From Gnetum montanum (Eukaryota > Streptophyta > Gnetopsida > Gnetales > Gnetaceae): 35,943 bases of DNA. Positions 20,830 through 32,894 of the stretch are shown here, one piece after another; positions within the stretch are counted from its first letter, which is position 1, and the number at the start of each line of letters is the position of its first letter. The DNA is taken from positions 127,101-163,043 of the forward strand of contig MNCI01005244.1 of NCBI GenBank assembly GCA_015680685.1, in the 5' to 3' direction. The notes beneath the pieces were generated by a model. That model was not told the origin of the DNA. It did not search any database and saw nothing but the letters and a program-made list of their open reading frames with translations. Position numbers and translations under genes: made by a program.

Positions 20830-22440
20830 AGATATATGTCAATTGTGCAAGTGTTACTTCAAAAGATTAGAAAATATGTATGGCCTATGCTGCACGATCT
20901 TGTATTTCCCATTTTCCTCACTAACAATAATGAAGGGGAGCTCTTCCCATGGTGCATCCATAATTTCATTGTTGTTAGTTTTAGCCTCTTTTGCTCTAAC
21001 AGGCTTTTAGACTACATCATTGACAATAGGAGTTTTCTCCTAAAACTCCACTTCAGACCTTTACTCTACTTCAATGTTGTTGACTACTAAGGAAACCACA
21101 CTATCACCATGAATAATTATTTCACATTTCTCGTAAAGCAAGTGAATTTCTTGGTGGATGGATGAGGAAAAAGCTCATAATTGAGCTAGCTAAGGCCTCC
21201 CCAAGATGAGATTGAATCTTAGTATCTCTTTCATCACCATGAAATTGATCATTATGAGGAATTTTTCCCCCTCTATAAAGTCCAAGGGGATTAAACCTTT
21301 TACTATGAGCTAAGATCAGCTAAAGGATTTGAGAGAAAAAGTAGAGGTATGTTGCATGTATTCCGTTAAACCCAATCATTCAACAATGGTATAAGGTAAA
21401 ACATTGGTGGCTATCCCATTGTCAACTTTCGCCCTATGCATCTTGTATTGTTCCATCCTTATTGTTATAAAGAGAGGGGCCTTCATTGTCTTACAATCCT
21501 AGGGGTTGGTTTTGACTTCATTGTCAAGAAATACTAGCATCGTTGACTTCGTTTCTTCCCTTAGTGAAGCTGGTACCATGACTATGTGACTAGACTCTTC
21601 ACTAGTAGGGATGTCCTTGCTAATAGGAATTAAGATCAACATTTTTACTAGGGCCTCATAGTAAGCACTAAAATTCATTACCAGATCATATAGGCTTAAA
21701 AAGGTGTTCTTTTGTTTCAAGGATTTTTTGACCTATTCCATAACATATAGGAAGTCTTTTTCATTGATTGTTAATTTCTTGTTCTTGTTGATTTTAACTT
21801 CCTCCATGTGCCCCTAGATATGAACTTCATGTTTTAGTGGTTATGGTTTGGTCTCTTCTCCTTTCACTTGTGGCTTGGAGTCCTCCCTTAGTTGATTGGT
21901 TGAAGCAACTAAAGTGTTAGAGCTCATGGGGATGAATGAGATAGGAGTGGGCTTCAATGGGTCCACATCCTTCAATGCCTTGGTTTGCTTGTTATCTTCA
22001 GTTTTAGGCTTTAGTGTGAACTTCTTACATCGTTTACTTGGTGATTTCTTGTTGTTGTTGGGTTAAGAAGAAATCATTGCATTAGCCACCATTGGAGGGC
22101 ATTGCTTAATTATGGTTGCCGATTTGGTTGTAGTAGGTAAGGGCACTCTACTCACAAAGGGTTCCTTGGGAGGTCTTGGGGATGGTATCCTTACAACAAA
22201 ATGGGTCCTTGAAAAAGACATAGTTGAAGGGCCACTTTCATTATGAGGAGGTACCCAAATCATGAACGGCTTCCATGCAAGTCTTGATTTTTTGCTCACG
22301 TTGAATGCTGCTATGATGTATGGACTATTGTTGGCATTCAATGGGTCCTTGTAGACCTACATGAACTAGTTTTGTGGCCTAACTAAGTTAAAGATGTCCA
22401 AGTATTAACTCTCTATTATCTATCATCTTCTACAGGTCAT
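20830..22440 (-). pseudogene. gag-pol linker and aspartic protease of element 1 (decayed)
   Basis: On the minus strand a Pro/Ser/Lys-rich linker (SPYIIAAFNVSKKSRLAWKP, then a lysine-rich tract) leads to the protease. It shows MHRAKVDNGIATNVLPYTIV near 21420, with the catalytic Asp kept in VDNG where the family has VDTG or VDNG. This is followed by RFNLILGRP*LAQL near 21190-21215 and SSSIHQEIHLLYEKCEIIIHG, the usual end of Tat proteases (LGRPWLH...HQ..K). It continues with WEELPFIIVSEENGKYKIVQ before fading at about 20830. RT should follow directly but begins only at about 6590. Confidence 0.8.
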
Positions 22441-24429
22441 CCTTTAGGGTTAGGCAGAAATTAATGTCGTGACCTAGTAGCTAATGATGATGGCAAAATT
22501 AGTCAAGTTTAAAGTATTTTGGTATGGATGGGTCATCCTTGGTTGCCAAAGTGGGGTTCTTTGCAATCTTACATAACCAATCATGACTTTTGTAGGCATT
22601 CTCCATCATTTTTTTGTACTAGATCCGTCCACTCTTAACCAAGTGATCAAGGAATTCAAATGGTTTTAGGGGTAACCTAGTGTACTTTGACTGATCTTTC
22701 CTCTCAAAGTTAGGCCTTATGTTACTTGTTGTAGAGGCCCTAGATGTTGATGGTTAATTGTTTGTGGTAAGGACGTTGGGTTGATTCATTTTAGGCCCAT
22801 ATGTTGTTTTTTTGTCTTTGGCCACAGTGGCCATGGCTACATAGTTTTGTCTTCCCTTCTCCTTATCCTTCCACAAGTGCTAATTTTTGTATGCCATGTA
22901 GGCAGGGTCATGGCTAGCCTTAGCAGCATCATCTATGTTCTTGGTTTGTGAGAATGCTTGACTAAGCAATCATGGGTCCAAGTAGTAAATTTTAGACTTG
23001 ATAAAGTCATTAACCATCCAAGATGGCTAGAAGGAAGATTTTGACTATGGGTTTGGGAATCTCATTTAGTAGAAAATTTAACCTTTGGAAAAACTTTTGA
23101 ATTAGTTTAAGAGGCCCCCATTTGATTTTCATTAGTTGCTCCATAGTGGTATCTAATTTCAAGTTGTACTTGAAATGGTTCATAAATAGTGATATCAAGT
23201 CTTCAAGTAAGGATATAGATCCTCGATGTAATGCATAATACTAGTCTCAGGCCTTCCCTGAAAGAGACATAGGAAAGATTCTCATTATCGTATGAGGCCA
23301 AGCCTATAGCAACAAGCACTTGGAGCTGAAGGTGATGAGGTGAGCATTGGGATCACCATCATCATTATATTTAGTAAACTAGGATATGGGAATGCCTGGA
23401 AGAAGAGTTATTTGTGGAATAGCAACACTGATAAAACCATCCTAATAGAAATCCATTATTTTTACTATCTAGGTAGTTGAAGCTTTAAGCTTCGTAACTC
23501 TTTTGTAAGGCCTTGGATCATTTGGAAGGCTTGATCCAAGCCTTGAGGCATTCCTATGGATTCTGGCATTTGTACATAGGCTTGTAGTATAGTATAAATT
23601 GGAAGGCCTATGATCTCATAGTGGGCTGCGGCATGGAGGGGAGAGGTTGAGTACTCATTGTCGTAAGAGGGCTAAATAATGAGAAGTAGGTCTGTGTTAA
23701 AACTTGTGGTACAAAAGGAATGAATAATGTATGTGATCCTTGGATCACTTGGGGTTCCACCATGGGACCCACTAAAATGGAAAATGAATGAGCTATGGTG
23801 AAGACCATAGGTGATGGTTGTGCAAATCAAGGTTGCATGGCAAAAGGCATAGAGGAGAAAAAAGGAATTGATTGGGATACAAATTATGCTTAATGGGTTG
23901 CTATGATGGGTACTAACCCAAACATGGTAGGATAAATAAGAGATAAGGATTGAGTGACTTGTCCTAGGGAAGAGGCATGAGTGGTCAAAGTGGATGTAGT
24001 GGCTTGGAAAGCCAACTATTAGAAGAGGCTTCCTAGGAAGTTATTAGGTTTGGGTTCAGCCTTGAATTCATCATGATCTTCATGATGATCCCTTAAACTC
24101 ATCTCCTCACTTGGCTCATCCATCTCAATCAATTGAGATAGGATGCACATGTGAGTATCATTTAGTGGTATTTTTTTGTATGGAAAAGCAATGTACTCCT
24201 TCCCATTGTGGTGTATTAGCTCATACTCATGTTTGGATTCAACTTCTACACATGGAATGAGCCAGCCAGCTTGGATATTGGAACAAATGAAATTATAGTA
24301 ATTTTCACTTATTATGCTAAAATCTAGGCTTCGATCCCTCTCTCTAAGAAATTGCCTATGCTCAACCACTACTAGGTCTTTAGAGTCATAGACCCTCACT
24401 ACATCTTGGTTGGATGTCATGTCTGTCAA
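22441..24429 (-). pseudogene. gag of element 1 (decayed)
   Basis: The minus-strand start at 24429 gives 136 codons (MTDMTSNQDVVRVYDSKD...) followed by a Pro/Gln/Ser/Thr-rich tract. The capsid core lies at about 23400-23010: NYNDDGDPNAHLITFSSKCL, YYALHRGSISLLEDLISLFM, NHFKYNLKLDTTMEQLMKIK, LIQKFFQRLNFLLNEIPKPI. This is the layout of the plant retrotransposon gag domain (PF03732). A zinc knuckle of the Tat form (C..H...GH....C) is visible at about 22450-22500 as CHHH*LLGHDINFCLTLKDD. The start choice rests only on the first long open stretch after the leader. Many stops and a few frame changes are present. Confidence 0.8.
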
Positions 24430-25175
24430 GTTGATGGGAAAAACAATTGATTAGTTGAAAGACACTGCTGATGATTTTAATTTAGTTTTTCAATTAAAAT
24501 TCCAACAAGTTGAATTGTCCAATGTATAAAGAATTTTAGCTATAAAAATCATTGAAACTACAACTACATGTGTTGCCTAGATTACATGAGTAGTGGTAGG
24601 CATTGCACTTGGCAAAATATGGAAATTTAAATTTTGGCAAAAATAACCATTCTATCTTTACCAATAATAACTACACTATGGTAGGTATTAAATGATGGTT
24701 TTGCCTAGCCAAACTATGCTAGGAATACCCTTCTCTTGAAAAAGACCACTATTTTTAAAAAGGTAAGTGTGAAATGTTGACCTTCCTAACACTATGCTAG
24801 AGTCTTGGGAAGAACCACGCTAGCTTTTCCCATAAGATTCATAGTAGGAGGATTGGATTGTTTGGTGGAAACTACACTAGCCTTTGGAACACCCAAAGGT
24901 AGGTTTTAGCAAGGAAAAGTAGCAAGTTTTGCTGGAAACCATGCTAGCTTTGGGAAATCCAACAACTACTATGAAAATTTTGGAAACACACAAATCACCT
25001 GCAACTAATACGTTGGGTATTGGTTGCAAAAAAATGGGTAGTAGTGTTGGTTTTTTTTTGGGAAATTTTTTGTAGGTTTTAAAAGCTCAAGGTTGTGAAT
25101 ATTGACTATCAAATAGGAAAATTTAAATAGGTGAAGAATTTGAGGAGCATAGGCCCTCCTTTTAGTGCCAAAAAT
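24430..25175 (-). other. 5' leader of element 1 with LTR-type motifs
   Basis: Non-coding stretch between gag and the 5' LTR. It holds at least six copies of the LTR motif (A)ACTA(C/T)(A/G)CTAG(C/G), near 24669, 24711, 24790, 24816, 24868 and 24938. They are spaced irregularly rather than in tandem as in U3. Confidence 0.6.
25152..25170 (-). promoter_or_regulatory. Candidate primer binding site of element 1
   Basis: On the minus strand TGGCACTAAAAGGAGGGCC begins five bases after the LTR end. TGGCAC agrees with the start of common plant gypsy PBS forms (TGGCGC with one deamination). The rest is diverged, so the tRNA cannot be named. Confidence 0.5.
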
Positions 25176-26428
25176 TGTAATGCTTAAAAAATTTAGTGTT
25201 GGAAAACTAAAAATTTCAAGTGGGATTGTTTAACCTTGAATCCCAAGGGCCTTTATGAAAGATGATCCAAGACACCTTCAATAGTCATGTCGATCACCCA
25301 AAGGCTTAGGAAGTATGAACAAGATAAATGATTTAAACAGGAATACAAATCCAATTCAGGAGAAAGCACAAAAGTTAATTGTATTACAAACTTGCACAAC
25401 AAATGAACTGTAAACTTTATTGCAATAATAAAATACTCAAAGTATAAAGTTTAAAATGTGTACAAATTATGTACCCAAGTGCATAGGAAGCTGCAGAGAT
25501 GAAGCTTGAAGCTTTTTGAAGTCAGTAGGTTGTGTTCTATGGCTAGCCTCATAATCTAGGTACTTCTTAGCTTCAATTGTCAAAACTCCTTGCTAGTTCT
25601 CAAGTTGGATCTACAACGTTTGTTACTAGCGAGGGTAAACGAGATGCTTGACTTTTTGAAATTTTGAGACTAGATTAAGAGTCTCCAATATCCAACTAGT
25701 TGCCAATTTGCTTCATGAAGTCTTATAAATGCCAATTCTTTTAAGTGCTCAAGGTTTCCAAAGTTGTGAAAATTTTGGAACCTATTCAATGTGTTCAAAA
25801 TTTTCTTTTATAGGTCACATGGTTGCTAATTTTGGGCTGAAAATTTCTACCATGATTGCTGATAGATTAATATGATTTACAGGTGTAGCAAGCGACCATT
25901 TCCAATGTAGTTTTCATTTCTAGTATGTTTTAATGCACCTAGACCATCAAAACTATGCTAAGTACCAAAAATAGTAAACAAACATTGGCAACTATGCTAG
26001 CTTCACCAAAACTACATTGGCCTTGTTGGAACCATGCTAGCTTATTAGAACCATGCCAGCTTTGTGGAACCATGCTAGCCTTATTGGGAAAATGAAAGCC
26101 CAATAATTCCAACATTGGATGTAGTTGGTTCCAACATAGTTCTAGGTATGGCCAATATAAAACCCATGAAAACACTAAATTTGGTAGTTTCCAAGGCATT
26201 TTCAGCCTTTCCAAGCCAAAATATAGACATGAAAAAAATTTCTCCACCTTAGAAGTAAGGCTATAACAACTTATGAGGCATTTTTTAACCCCAAAAAGTT
26301 CAAGTATGTGAGATTGCAATTCATGGACTACAAATCTCACATTGTACAATAAAATTTTAGACTTAGGTTTAATGGTGAAGGTTACAATGCCAAAAATGTG
26401 CAACATAAATTTTCTTGGTGGTATTTCA
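25176..26428 (-). repeat. 5' LTR of element 1
   Basis: The 1,253-bp partner of 676-1966, running on the minus strand from TGAAATACCACC to GCATTACA. It contains the TATA box at 25805-25813 and the short-motif array at 25989-26087. The flank aggca (26429-26433) pairs with agaca at 671-675. The 169-codon minus frame across its right half is not conserved in the other LTR and is not a gene. Confidence 0.85.
25805..25813 (-). promoter_or_regulatory. TATA box of element 1 5' LTR
   Basis: CTATAAAAG on the minus strand, conserved with 1305-1313 and with element 2. This copy would have driven the element's transcript. Confidence 0.6.
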
Positions 26429-26433
26429 AGGCA

Positions 26434-27280
26434 TATGAGAATACACATGTTTATGTAATGAATCTTAAGCGTAGTTAGTTGGTGAAGTTAGCACATCATG
26501 ATCATTCTCAGAAGAGGAACAAACCTCTTCAAGGAAACTAGGTGGATCCGAGCAAGTCAACGATTTTCATATTTGATGGATAGAAATAGCAGTAGTCTTA
26601 GAGTAATGGAGGTACTCATGGACTCATTACTTCTCATGCTTGTAGAAAAATCAAGCACCTCAGGAAGGATTATCCCAACTACTATAATTGTAACTACCAT
26701 GTCACAAGAGTTTCAATTGTCTAAAGTATTTGAGTAATGATATATCTCAGTAGGATGATAGAGTAGTAGGTGATTAGGATGGTTCTAGAATTCATGGACA
26801 TGTGCATGCTTTAACTAACCTGTTGGTTCATGCTCAATCCAATATTGTAATGGATACTAATGGTGTGATTTCAAATTTTATAATTTTGGTTCTCTTTAAT
26901 CTTATTGTTAGCAATTCTTCTATTAATCGGCAAGTGGTTACTGGTTCCAATTTGAAGAGTTAATCTCTTGTTCAAGATGGCTTATGATTAGTACTATTGG
27001 TGATAGTGTGCTTAATGTAGATCAAATCTATAGATTTGCATCCTTGATGATTGAAGATGTTTCTTAGCTCAATGATCTCAACATCATGAGTCTAGGAGAA
27101 TATGACATAATCTTGGACCTAGATTGGTTATCTTATTATTAAGATAACTTGGATTGTTGTCACAAGATACTTTTCTTGGTGATAGATGATGGTGATTAGG
27201 TGACCCTATGTAATAGACCATATAAGGTTAAGTTGGATCTTGTTCTTTTAAGGTATTTTTGTTGTTTTCTATAGAAGGAC
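26434..27280 (+). pseudogene. gag C-terminus and protease of chromovirus C (decayed)
   Basis: It begins directly at the element 1 junction, so the N-terminal part of gag is absent. At about 26630-26720, HACRKIKHLRKDYPNYYNCN looks like a decayed zinc-knuckle region. From 26809, LVHAQSNIVMDTNGVISNF and VLFNLIVSNSSI match the protease block VLFDSGASHSFI, with the catalytic Asp changed to Asn. Near 27070, DLNIMSLGEYDIILDLDWL matches the chromovirus block LNVLPLGSYDVILGMDWL, followed by DNLDCCHKIL. Several stops are present. Confidence 0.7.
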
Positions 27281-27283
27281 CAT

Positions 27284-28690
27284 TTGTGCTTCACAGTTTT
27301 AGTTAGCGAGCCTCCTTCTTCTTGTGGATTAATGAAGATTCTCATAGTATGCAAGTTTTTTAATGTCTTCCATTTAGAGTTGTCTAGTTTATCTTCAAAG
27401 TGTGATGTAAAGTTTAAGATTTCTCTCAAAGTAGGTGCTAAACCTATCTCTAAGATTCCACATAAGATGTCATGTATCAAATTGGCTAAACTAAAGATTT
27501 AAATTCAAGAGCTACTGGACAAGGATCTGATTCATTCAAGTGTGTCTTCTTGACATTCTTCTACTCTCTTCATCAAGAAGAAGGATGGTAGCATGAGGTT
27601 GTGCATCACTTATTGATAGCTTAATTAGATGACTATGAAGAATAAGTATCCTTTATCTCATATAGATGATTTGTTCAATTAGTTGAGAGAAGATCAAGTA
27701 TTCTCAAATATAGATCTAAAGTCTAGATACCACCACATTCACATTAGAGAGAAGAATGTCCCCAAGATAGCCTTCCAAATTGAGAATGGACATTATGAGT
27801 CCATGACTATACTATGTGGATTTACTAATGCTCTTATTATATTCAAGCATCTCATGAATAGTGTGATGAGACCTTACTTGCACTATTTTGTCTTTGTGTT
27901 CATTAATGATATTTTGGCATACTCATCATCAAAGGATCTTCATGAGCTATTTTTGAGACTAGTTCTGCTAATGCTTAGGGAGTATCATTTGTTCATTCAA
28001 CCATTGAAGCACTTTTTTTAGTGAAGGAATATTTAGTTTTTGAAGCATGTTATTTTTAAGGTTGCTATAGTGGTGGACCTTACTAAGATATTAGTTATTT
28101 AAGATTGGCCTATCCCTAAGGACGTTGAAGAAGTTTACAATTTCCTTAGTTTAGTATGTTACTATAGTAGGCTCATTAAGAACTTCTTCTATATTGCTTC
28201 ACCTATAATGAAGTTACTATGAAATGATGTGAGATTCTTGTGGGACCCACAATATCAAGTTATTTTTTATGATCTTAAAAGTATATTGATTTCAACACTT
28301 GCTTTGATTTTTCCCCCACCAATTAAATTATATGATGTTTGTACTAATGTATTAGGTAATGGTTGTGGGTGTGTCCTCATGCAAGATGGCAATGTAATGC
28401 CATATACTTCAAGGCAATTAAAGCCTCATGAAACACATTATTATACTCATGATCTTAAGTTAAAAGTAGTAGTTTTTACCCTGAAGGTTTAACACCGTTA
28501 TTTATTCAATGAGTGATTGACAATTTGGATTGATCACAAAGGGCTATAGTATTTGATGAATTAGCCATTGTTGAATCTACATCAAATGATATGGGTTAAA
28601 TAATTAGTTGATTTAACCTTTACAATCTAGTATCAGGCAAGCAAAAGCAACATTGTTATAAATGCCTTGATTCAAGTGGCTAGTAAGATT
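27284..28690 (+). pseudogene. Reverse transcriptase and RNase H of chromovirus C (stop codons only)
   Basis: One + strand frame carries the whole RT and RNase H: VGAKPISKIPHKMSC, IQELLDKDLIHSSVSS, LFIKKKDGSMRLCITY, NKYPLSHIDDLFN, VFSNIDLKSRYHHIHIREKN, GHYESMTILCGFTNALIIF, then the catalytic box FVFINDILAYS, where the YxDD motif reads FIND (first Asp to Asn). The thumb and connection follow (DWPIPKDVEEVYNFLSLVCY). RNase H shows [36 protein letters not shown] and IDHKGLQYLMN. I find stops but no frameshift. These blocks are those of plant chromoviruses (Tekay/Reina-like). Confidence 0.88.
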
Positions 28691-29720
28691 TAAAACTTGA
28701 TGATTTAGTTGAATGTGCTAGATGAGATCTATGTAGAGCAACAACAAGATTCTTGGTGTGAGTAGCTTAGATAATTTGGTGCTTCAACAATAATAGTTAA
28801 TGTATCTATGTTGCTTCATTATAAGGATCTAGTATATGTGCCAAAATCCTTGTAATAATGTTTATTAGAGAAAGCACATCTTGGTAAGTTTCAAATACAT
28901 CCTAGTAGCAACAAGATGTATCAAATGCTAAAGAGGTTATATTGGTGGCTAGACACAAAAAAGTAGATTGATGAATTCATGGAAAAGTGATTAATATACT
29001 AGTAGGTTAAGCTTGAACATTAGTGATCAAGTGGTTACTTATACCCTCATACTATTCCACAATGAAAGTTGAAGGTAATTGGTATGGATTTCATTACCAA
29101 TTTACCTTACACTGGGGGTCGAAAGAATACCATCTTCATCATTATTGACTTGTTGACCAAGTCAACTCATTTTCTTGCTACAAAGATGATAGTTAAAATA
29201 AAGAATATGGCACAATTATTCATCTCTAAGATTGTATAGCTGCATGACATTTCTATTAAAATTACTTTTGATTGTAATGTTCAATTTACTTCTCAATATT
29301 AGAAAGCGTTAATGGAAAACTTAGGTACTAGGCTGAATTTGAGTTTGTCTTATTATCCACAAATAGATGAGTAAGTTGAAAAAGTTAACTAGGTTTTGGA
29401 GAATATACTTTAGTCTTGTGCTTTGTAATTTTTTTATAACTAGAATTATCTATTTTTGTTGGCTAAATTTGCTTGCAACAACAATACCAAGAGATTTTAA
29501 GAGTGGCACCATATGATATTTTGTATAGTAGACCTTGTAGAACTTCTTTATATTAGGATGTGATTAAGGATAGGTAGTAGATCAATTTAGATATAGGCTT
29601 GCACATGATACCTTAGAGTAAGGAGATTAGAAAGTGACTTAAATTAGCTTAGGATCATAAGGCTGGCTACACAAATCATAGGAGAAGACCACTCAAATTT
29701 GCAGCTGTGACAAGGTATTC
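28691..29720 (+). pseudogene. Integrase of chromovirus C (decayed)
   Basis: In the same frame as RT: LLEKAHLGKFQIHPSSNKMY keeps both zinc-binding His. Both Cys of the HHCC finger are lost, with MEK*LIY** standing for EKCLICQQ. The catalytic core reads GMDFITNLPYTGGRKNTIFI (first Asp kept), DCNVQFTSQY (second Asp kept) and SYYPQIDE*VEKVN (Glu kept). After about 29560 the frame becomes hard to follow. Confidence 0.83.
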
Positions 29721-29984
29721 ATTAGTCTCTTCATTGAAAATCATGATGTGTTTCAGTCTAAATGGCAAGCTTGCACCTCATTACATATGACTATTCATTG
29801 TGTTTTAATACATATGAGAGATGGCTTATTGCATGAGTTTACCTTCATAACTTTCCATCATGCACAATGTCTTCTATATGTTCATGCTTCAAAAGTAGTT
29901 TTCTAATGATAGTCAGTTTATTAATTGGACCGAGGTATAGCTTCAAGCTAATGCTTCATATATGAAGCATCCCAATAGGATCAT

Positions 29985-30127
29985 AATCATATGGAGCATG
30001 AGTTGCATACCAAGGTCATTCCTATAATGAGAGTTTTATGGAGTTATCATGATTCTCTAAAGTCTACTTGGGAGCTTAACTTTGATATGCAATTATCTTA
30101 TCCTGAGATTTTACAAGAAGAAGATTC
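29985..30127 (+). pseudogene. Chromodomain at the C-terminus of chromovirus C
   Basis: EHELHTKVIPIMRVLWSYHD and STWELNFDMQLSYPEIL match the chromodomain of plant chromoviruses (LRNKVIPLVKVLWRNH..EEATWE.EDEMR..YPELF). In the family this domain binds modified histones and steers integration. It is in another frame than RT, so at least one indel lies between them. Confidence 0.82.
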
Positions 30128-30133
30128 TTCAGG

Positions 30134-30174
<41 letters not shown>
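30128..30174 (+). repeat. (GA)n microsatellite
   Basis: A run of about 20 GA pairs with two interruptions begins right after the chromodomain. It could have served as, or grown from, the element's polypurine tract. Confidence 0.8.
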
Positions 30175-30175
<1 letters not shown>

Positions 30176-30179
30176 ATAA

Positions 30180-32425
30180 TAACTCATATTTTTGGATGCA
30201 TAAGTTAGTATTCTTGTCTCCTACTTGCATTGCTTAAATGCTCTTAAATGTGGTTGCTTCCATTAAAAATCCCATACTCCATTATTTCAAGTACTTTGAG
30301 ATCCATTATACCTAAACATAAAATCATTACTAGATTGGAGACTTGTAATGGTATCATTGAATCATTGTTGATGTTTTGTGGTTATGGTTCATGTGTGTCT
30401 AATTGTGTTCATGCTCTCTTCTTGGATTCCAAGTGAGATCCTTATCTTTTCTTCATGGTTTATTTTGGTTCTTAGGTTTTTATCAATGTTTGGAATGGAT
30501 GGACTTTTATTAAAATTTTATGATTAATGTGCATTTATTGTTTGGAATGGATTTTACTTTGCACATTTAGTAATGACTGATTTTCATGCATTATTCATAA
30601 GATTTGTTGGTTGAATTTTATTATTTTTGCTAATATCTAAGAATTAGGATTTTATGAGAATTTCTTGTTTCAATCATTTTGAGCTTGGGTATTATATGAA
30701 TAACTCTTTTTTTTATGTCATTATAATCATCTTGCTTGAGATCCAAATGGATTTATTCATTTTACTGAATTCTAAGTTTTCAATGGTTAATGAGTTTTTT
30801 CATGTTTTCTTAGGCTTTGGATCCTTTGTCATGTATTTGAGTATTCTAGAATATTTTTTCCTTAATTGGAGGTTGATAATTATCCATTATGGCATTTACA
30901 TCTTGTTACTAGTATTTCCTATCAATTTGAAAATATTTGGTAGCCATTTTACATCAATTTTTATCTTTCTTAGTTTCTACATTGAAACCACAGGTTATGA
31001 TGAAATCATCAATGCAAACTACGAGTTGTGGTTAGGTCATGCCTTTTCACCATGGGTTATGATGAGGTCATGGTTAGCCCAATTACTTAAAATTGTATTT
31101 TTGTCTTCTTCTTCTTTTTTAATAAAACTTGTAATCCCATGAGTCATGGTCAACTACCATGAGTTGTAGTCTAGTTGTGAGCATCCACCATGAGTCATGA
31201 TGAAGTTGTGATCAAGATTTTTGTGTTATTGCTACTATTCCAAGCTATTTTGAGTGGTTTAAGATCAATTATGGATCATGATTAGGTTATTGTCTAGGCT
31301 CATAAGTTATGGTCAAGTTGTGATTGAGCCAAATTGACTATAGTTTTTGTTAGTTATTTTAATGAATAAACCACAAGTTATGATTAGGTTATGGTGAGCT
31401 TATGATTAGCCATCATACATCATGGTTGGGTCATGTTCTGATAATTTTGCTATTTTTAACATTATCTAGTTGTTGGGACCATTTTGACATGTTTAGACAT
31501 CTTTTGATATTGTTTGACACTATTTGGTTAAGCTTAAGCATGTTGGATTGTTGGAATTAACCTTAGAGTTGAGTAACTGGATTGTGTTGGAGCTTTTAGT
31601 CATTTGGACTTGTTGCTTCATTCATGATAATCAATGTTTGGTTTACACATATTTGGATATTTGTATATTATTATTTGTCAAGAGTTAGCATCGAGTCTTG
31701 TGGTTGACTAGAGATGGCTTTCTAGATATGTTTAACATTTAACCCCCACTAGGATGCATCAATGTGGCTTTTGTTGTAGATCCCATCCTACATGAAAGAA
31801 AGATCCTAGGTTCATTAGTCTTGTTTGTTTTCTCAAAAATATTAGGGGTGAGATCTCAGTAATGCCTATGGCACTAGTAGTCTAGTTTGAGACTAATAAA
31901 TAAATCCATCCACATGGTAGTTTGACAATCTATTTACTTGGACAATTTGGTTTCATTGAGTACTCATGATAATAATTTGCATTTTTGAAATTAAGTGTAG
32001 CATGTGCTATTTCTTTGATTTTTGAGAATTGCATATCTATTTTCTAGATATCAGATACTTTATATCTTTGCATATTATGACATTTTGGATACGTATTAGA
32101 CTATGTCTTTTTCGTGCTTCATATATTTGAATTTGAGCTATATTATGTATGGCTGGACATATTTCAACTGTTGAATATTTTATAGCTATGCATCTATTTT
32201 TAGACATATATGCTCTTTTGTCATTTTCAATTTGGTTGTAGTTTTCAATTTTGATAAATATTATATTCACACTACCATGTTTCTTTCCATTATCTTTGTC
32301 TCTCTTTTCTTTTCTTTTGGTCATGGTTATCATTGCATTCCTTGCTCTTATCTTATTGTTGCAATAGATTGTTCTAATTTTATCTGTCTCTTGTCATTAC
32401 CATTCATTCATTAAGAAATTCTACA
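30180..32425 (+). repeat. Putative 3' LTR of chromovirus C
   Basis: Non-coding DNA follows the chromodomain. Its last 350 bases (32074-32425) match 377-650 to the left of element 1. No clear TG start is visible, so the left edge is arbitrary. Contents: AT-rich DNA, a 162-codon hydrophobic frame at 30654-31142 with no known domain, the motif array at 31010-31440, and the shared end. Confidence 0.45.
31010..31440 (+). repeat. Array of about nine CCATGAGTCATGG-like motifs
   Basis: Degenerate copies of ccatgagttatgg followed by ttaggtcatggt lie near 31017, 31050, 31137, 31157, 31191, 31268, 31300, 31370 and 31411. CCATGAGTCATGG at 31137-31149 is a perfect odd-centred palindrome. Spacing is irregular (20-80 bp), so it is not a classical satellite. 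Confidence 0.6.
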
Positions 32426-32430
32426 CTTAA

Positions 32431-32894
32431 TGTAATGCTTTCTAACCGATGATTTAGAAGGAGCCTATTACAATTACTCTCGTTCTTACTTTCATGTAAC
32501 TATTTCACAATACTATTTTCTTTCTTTTCCACCTTGAAATCTACCAAACTATTGGCAACCTATACTACCTCTTGGTATTCTATGATTTTTTAAGTTTTGA
32601 GTTTCCATTGAATCCAAGGTTTGAAACCATTAATAAAAAGTTTGTGTTTGCCTACCTCATTAATATTTGAGATTTGTATGATAAGATTTTAATACTCTCG
32701 AATATAGTTCTTCAACTTCCTAGTGTGCTATATTTCTTTCAACTTTGTCTAGGCTTTATCAACAAAAGTGCTTGGATTGAATTTTTCAATCATACTTCTT
32801 TGAATTGGTCTTATATCTTGGAGAATGCCAAGCCACCAAGTTTGTGCAATTTCATCTAAGAATTGGGCAATAATGTAGGCTTGGTTTTCCTTGG
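32431..32894 (-). pseudogene. gag fragment of another Ty3/gypsy element (F)
   Basis: One minus-strand frame of about 154 codons contains QAYIIAQFLDEIAQTWWLG, IRPIQRSMIEKFNPSTFVDK, KLKNYIREY, NLIIQISNINEV and KLFINGFKPWIQWKLKT, the capsid core of the plant retrotransposon gag domain (W...F...F / EY...L / F..GL). Six stops (TAA or TAG) interrupt it, with no frameshift. Element 2's LTR begins at 32895, so F was cut by that insertion. Its upstream part should lie beyond the window. Confidence 0.75.

Larger units (their letters stand above)
676..26428 (-). mobile_element. Element 1: Tat-lineage Ty3/gypsy retrotransposon (old, interrupted)
   Basis: The element is bounded by two diverged direct repeats that begin TGAAATACC (minus strand, right copy) and end GCATTACA. 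The flanks agaca (671-675) and aggca (26429-26433) look like a 5-bp target duplication with one change. Reading on the minus strand, the order is LTR, PBS, gag, protease, [about 14 kb insert], RT, RNase H, a second RNase H, integrase, PPT, LTR. The second RNase H after the usual one is the mark of the Tat lineage. Its integrase end matches that of element 2 at the right edge, so both belong to one family. Every coding part carries stops. The extra length comes from insertions, including element B. Confidence 0.85.

Noticed and set aside
25939-26448. 169-codon open frame on the minus strand
   Set aside because: It lies almost wholly in the LTR, crosses its border into flanking DNA, and is not open in the homologous LTR (676-1966). 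It has no known domain.
30654-31142. 162-codon hydrophobic frame on the + strand
   Set aside because: T-rich DNA gives Phe/Leu/Ile-rich translations by chance. There is no family motif, and it lies within a putative LTR.
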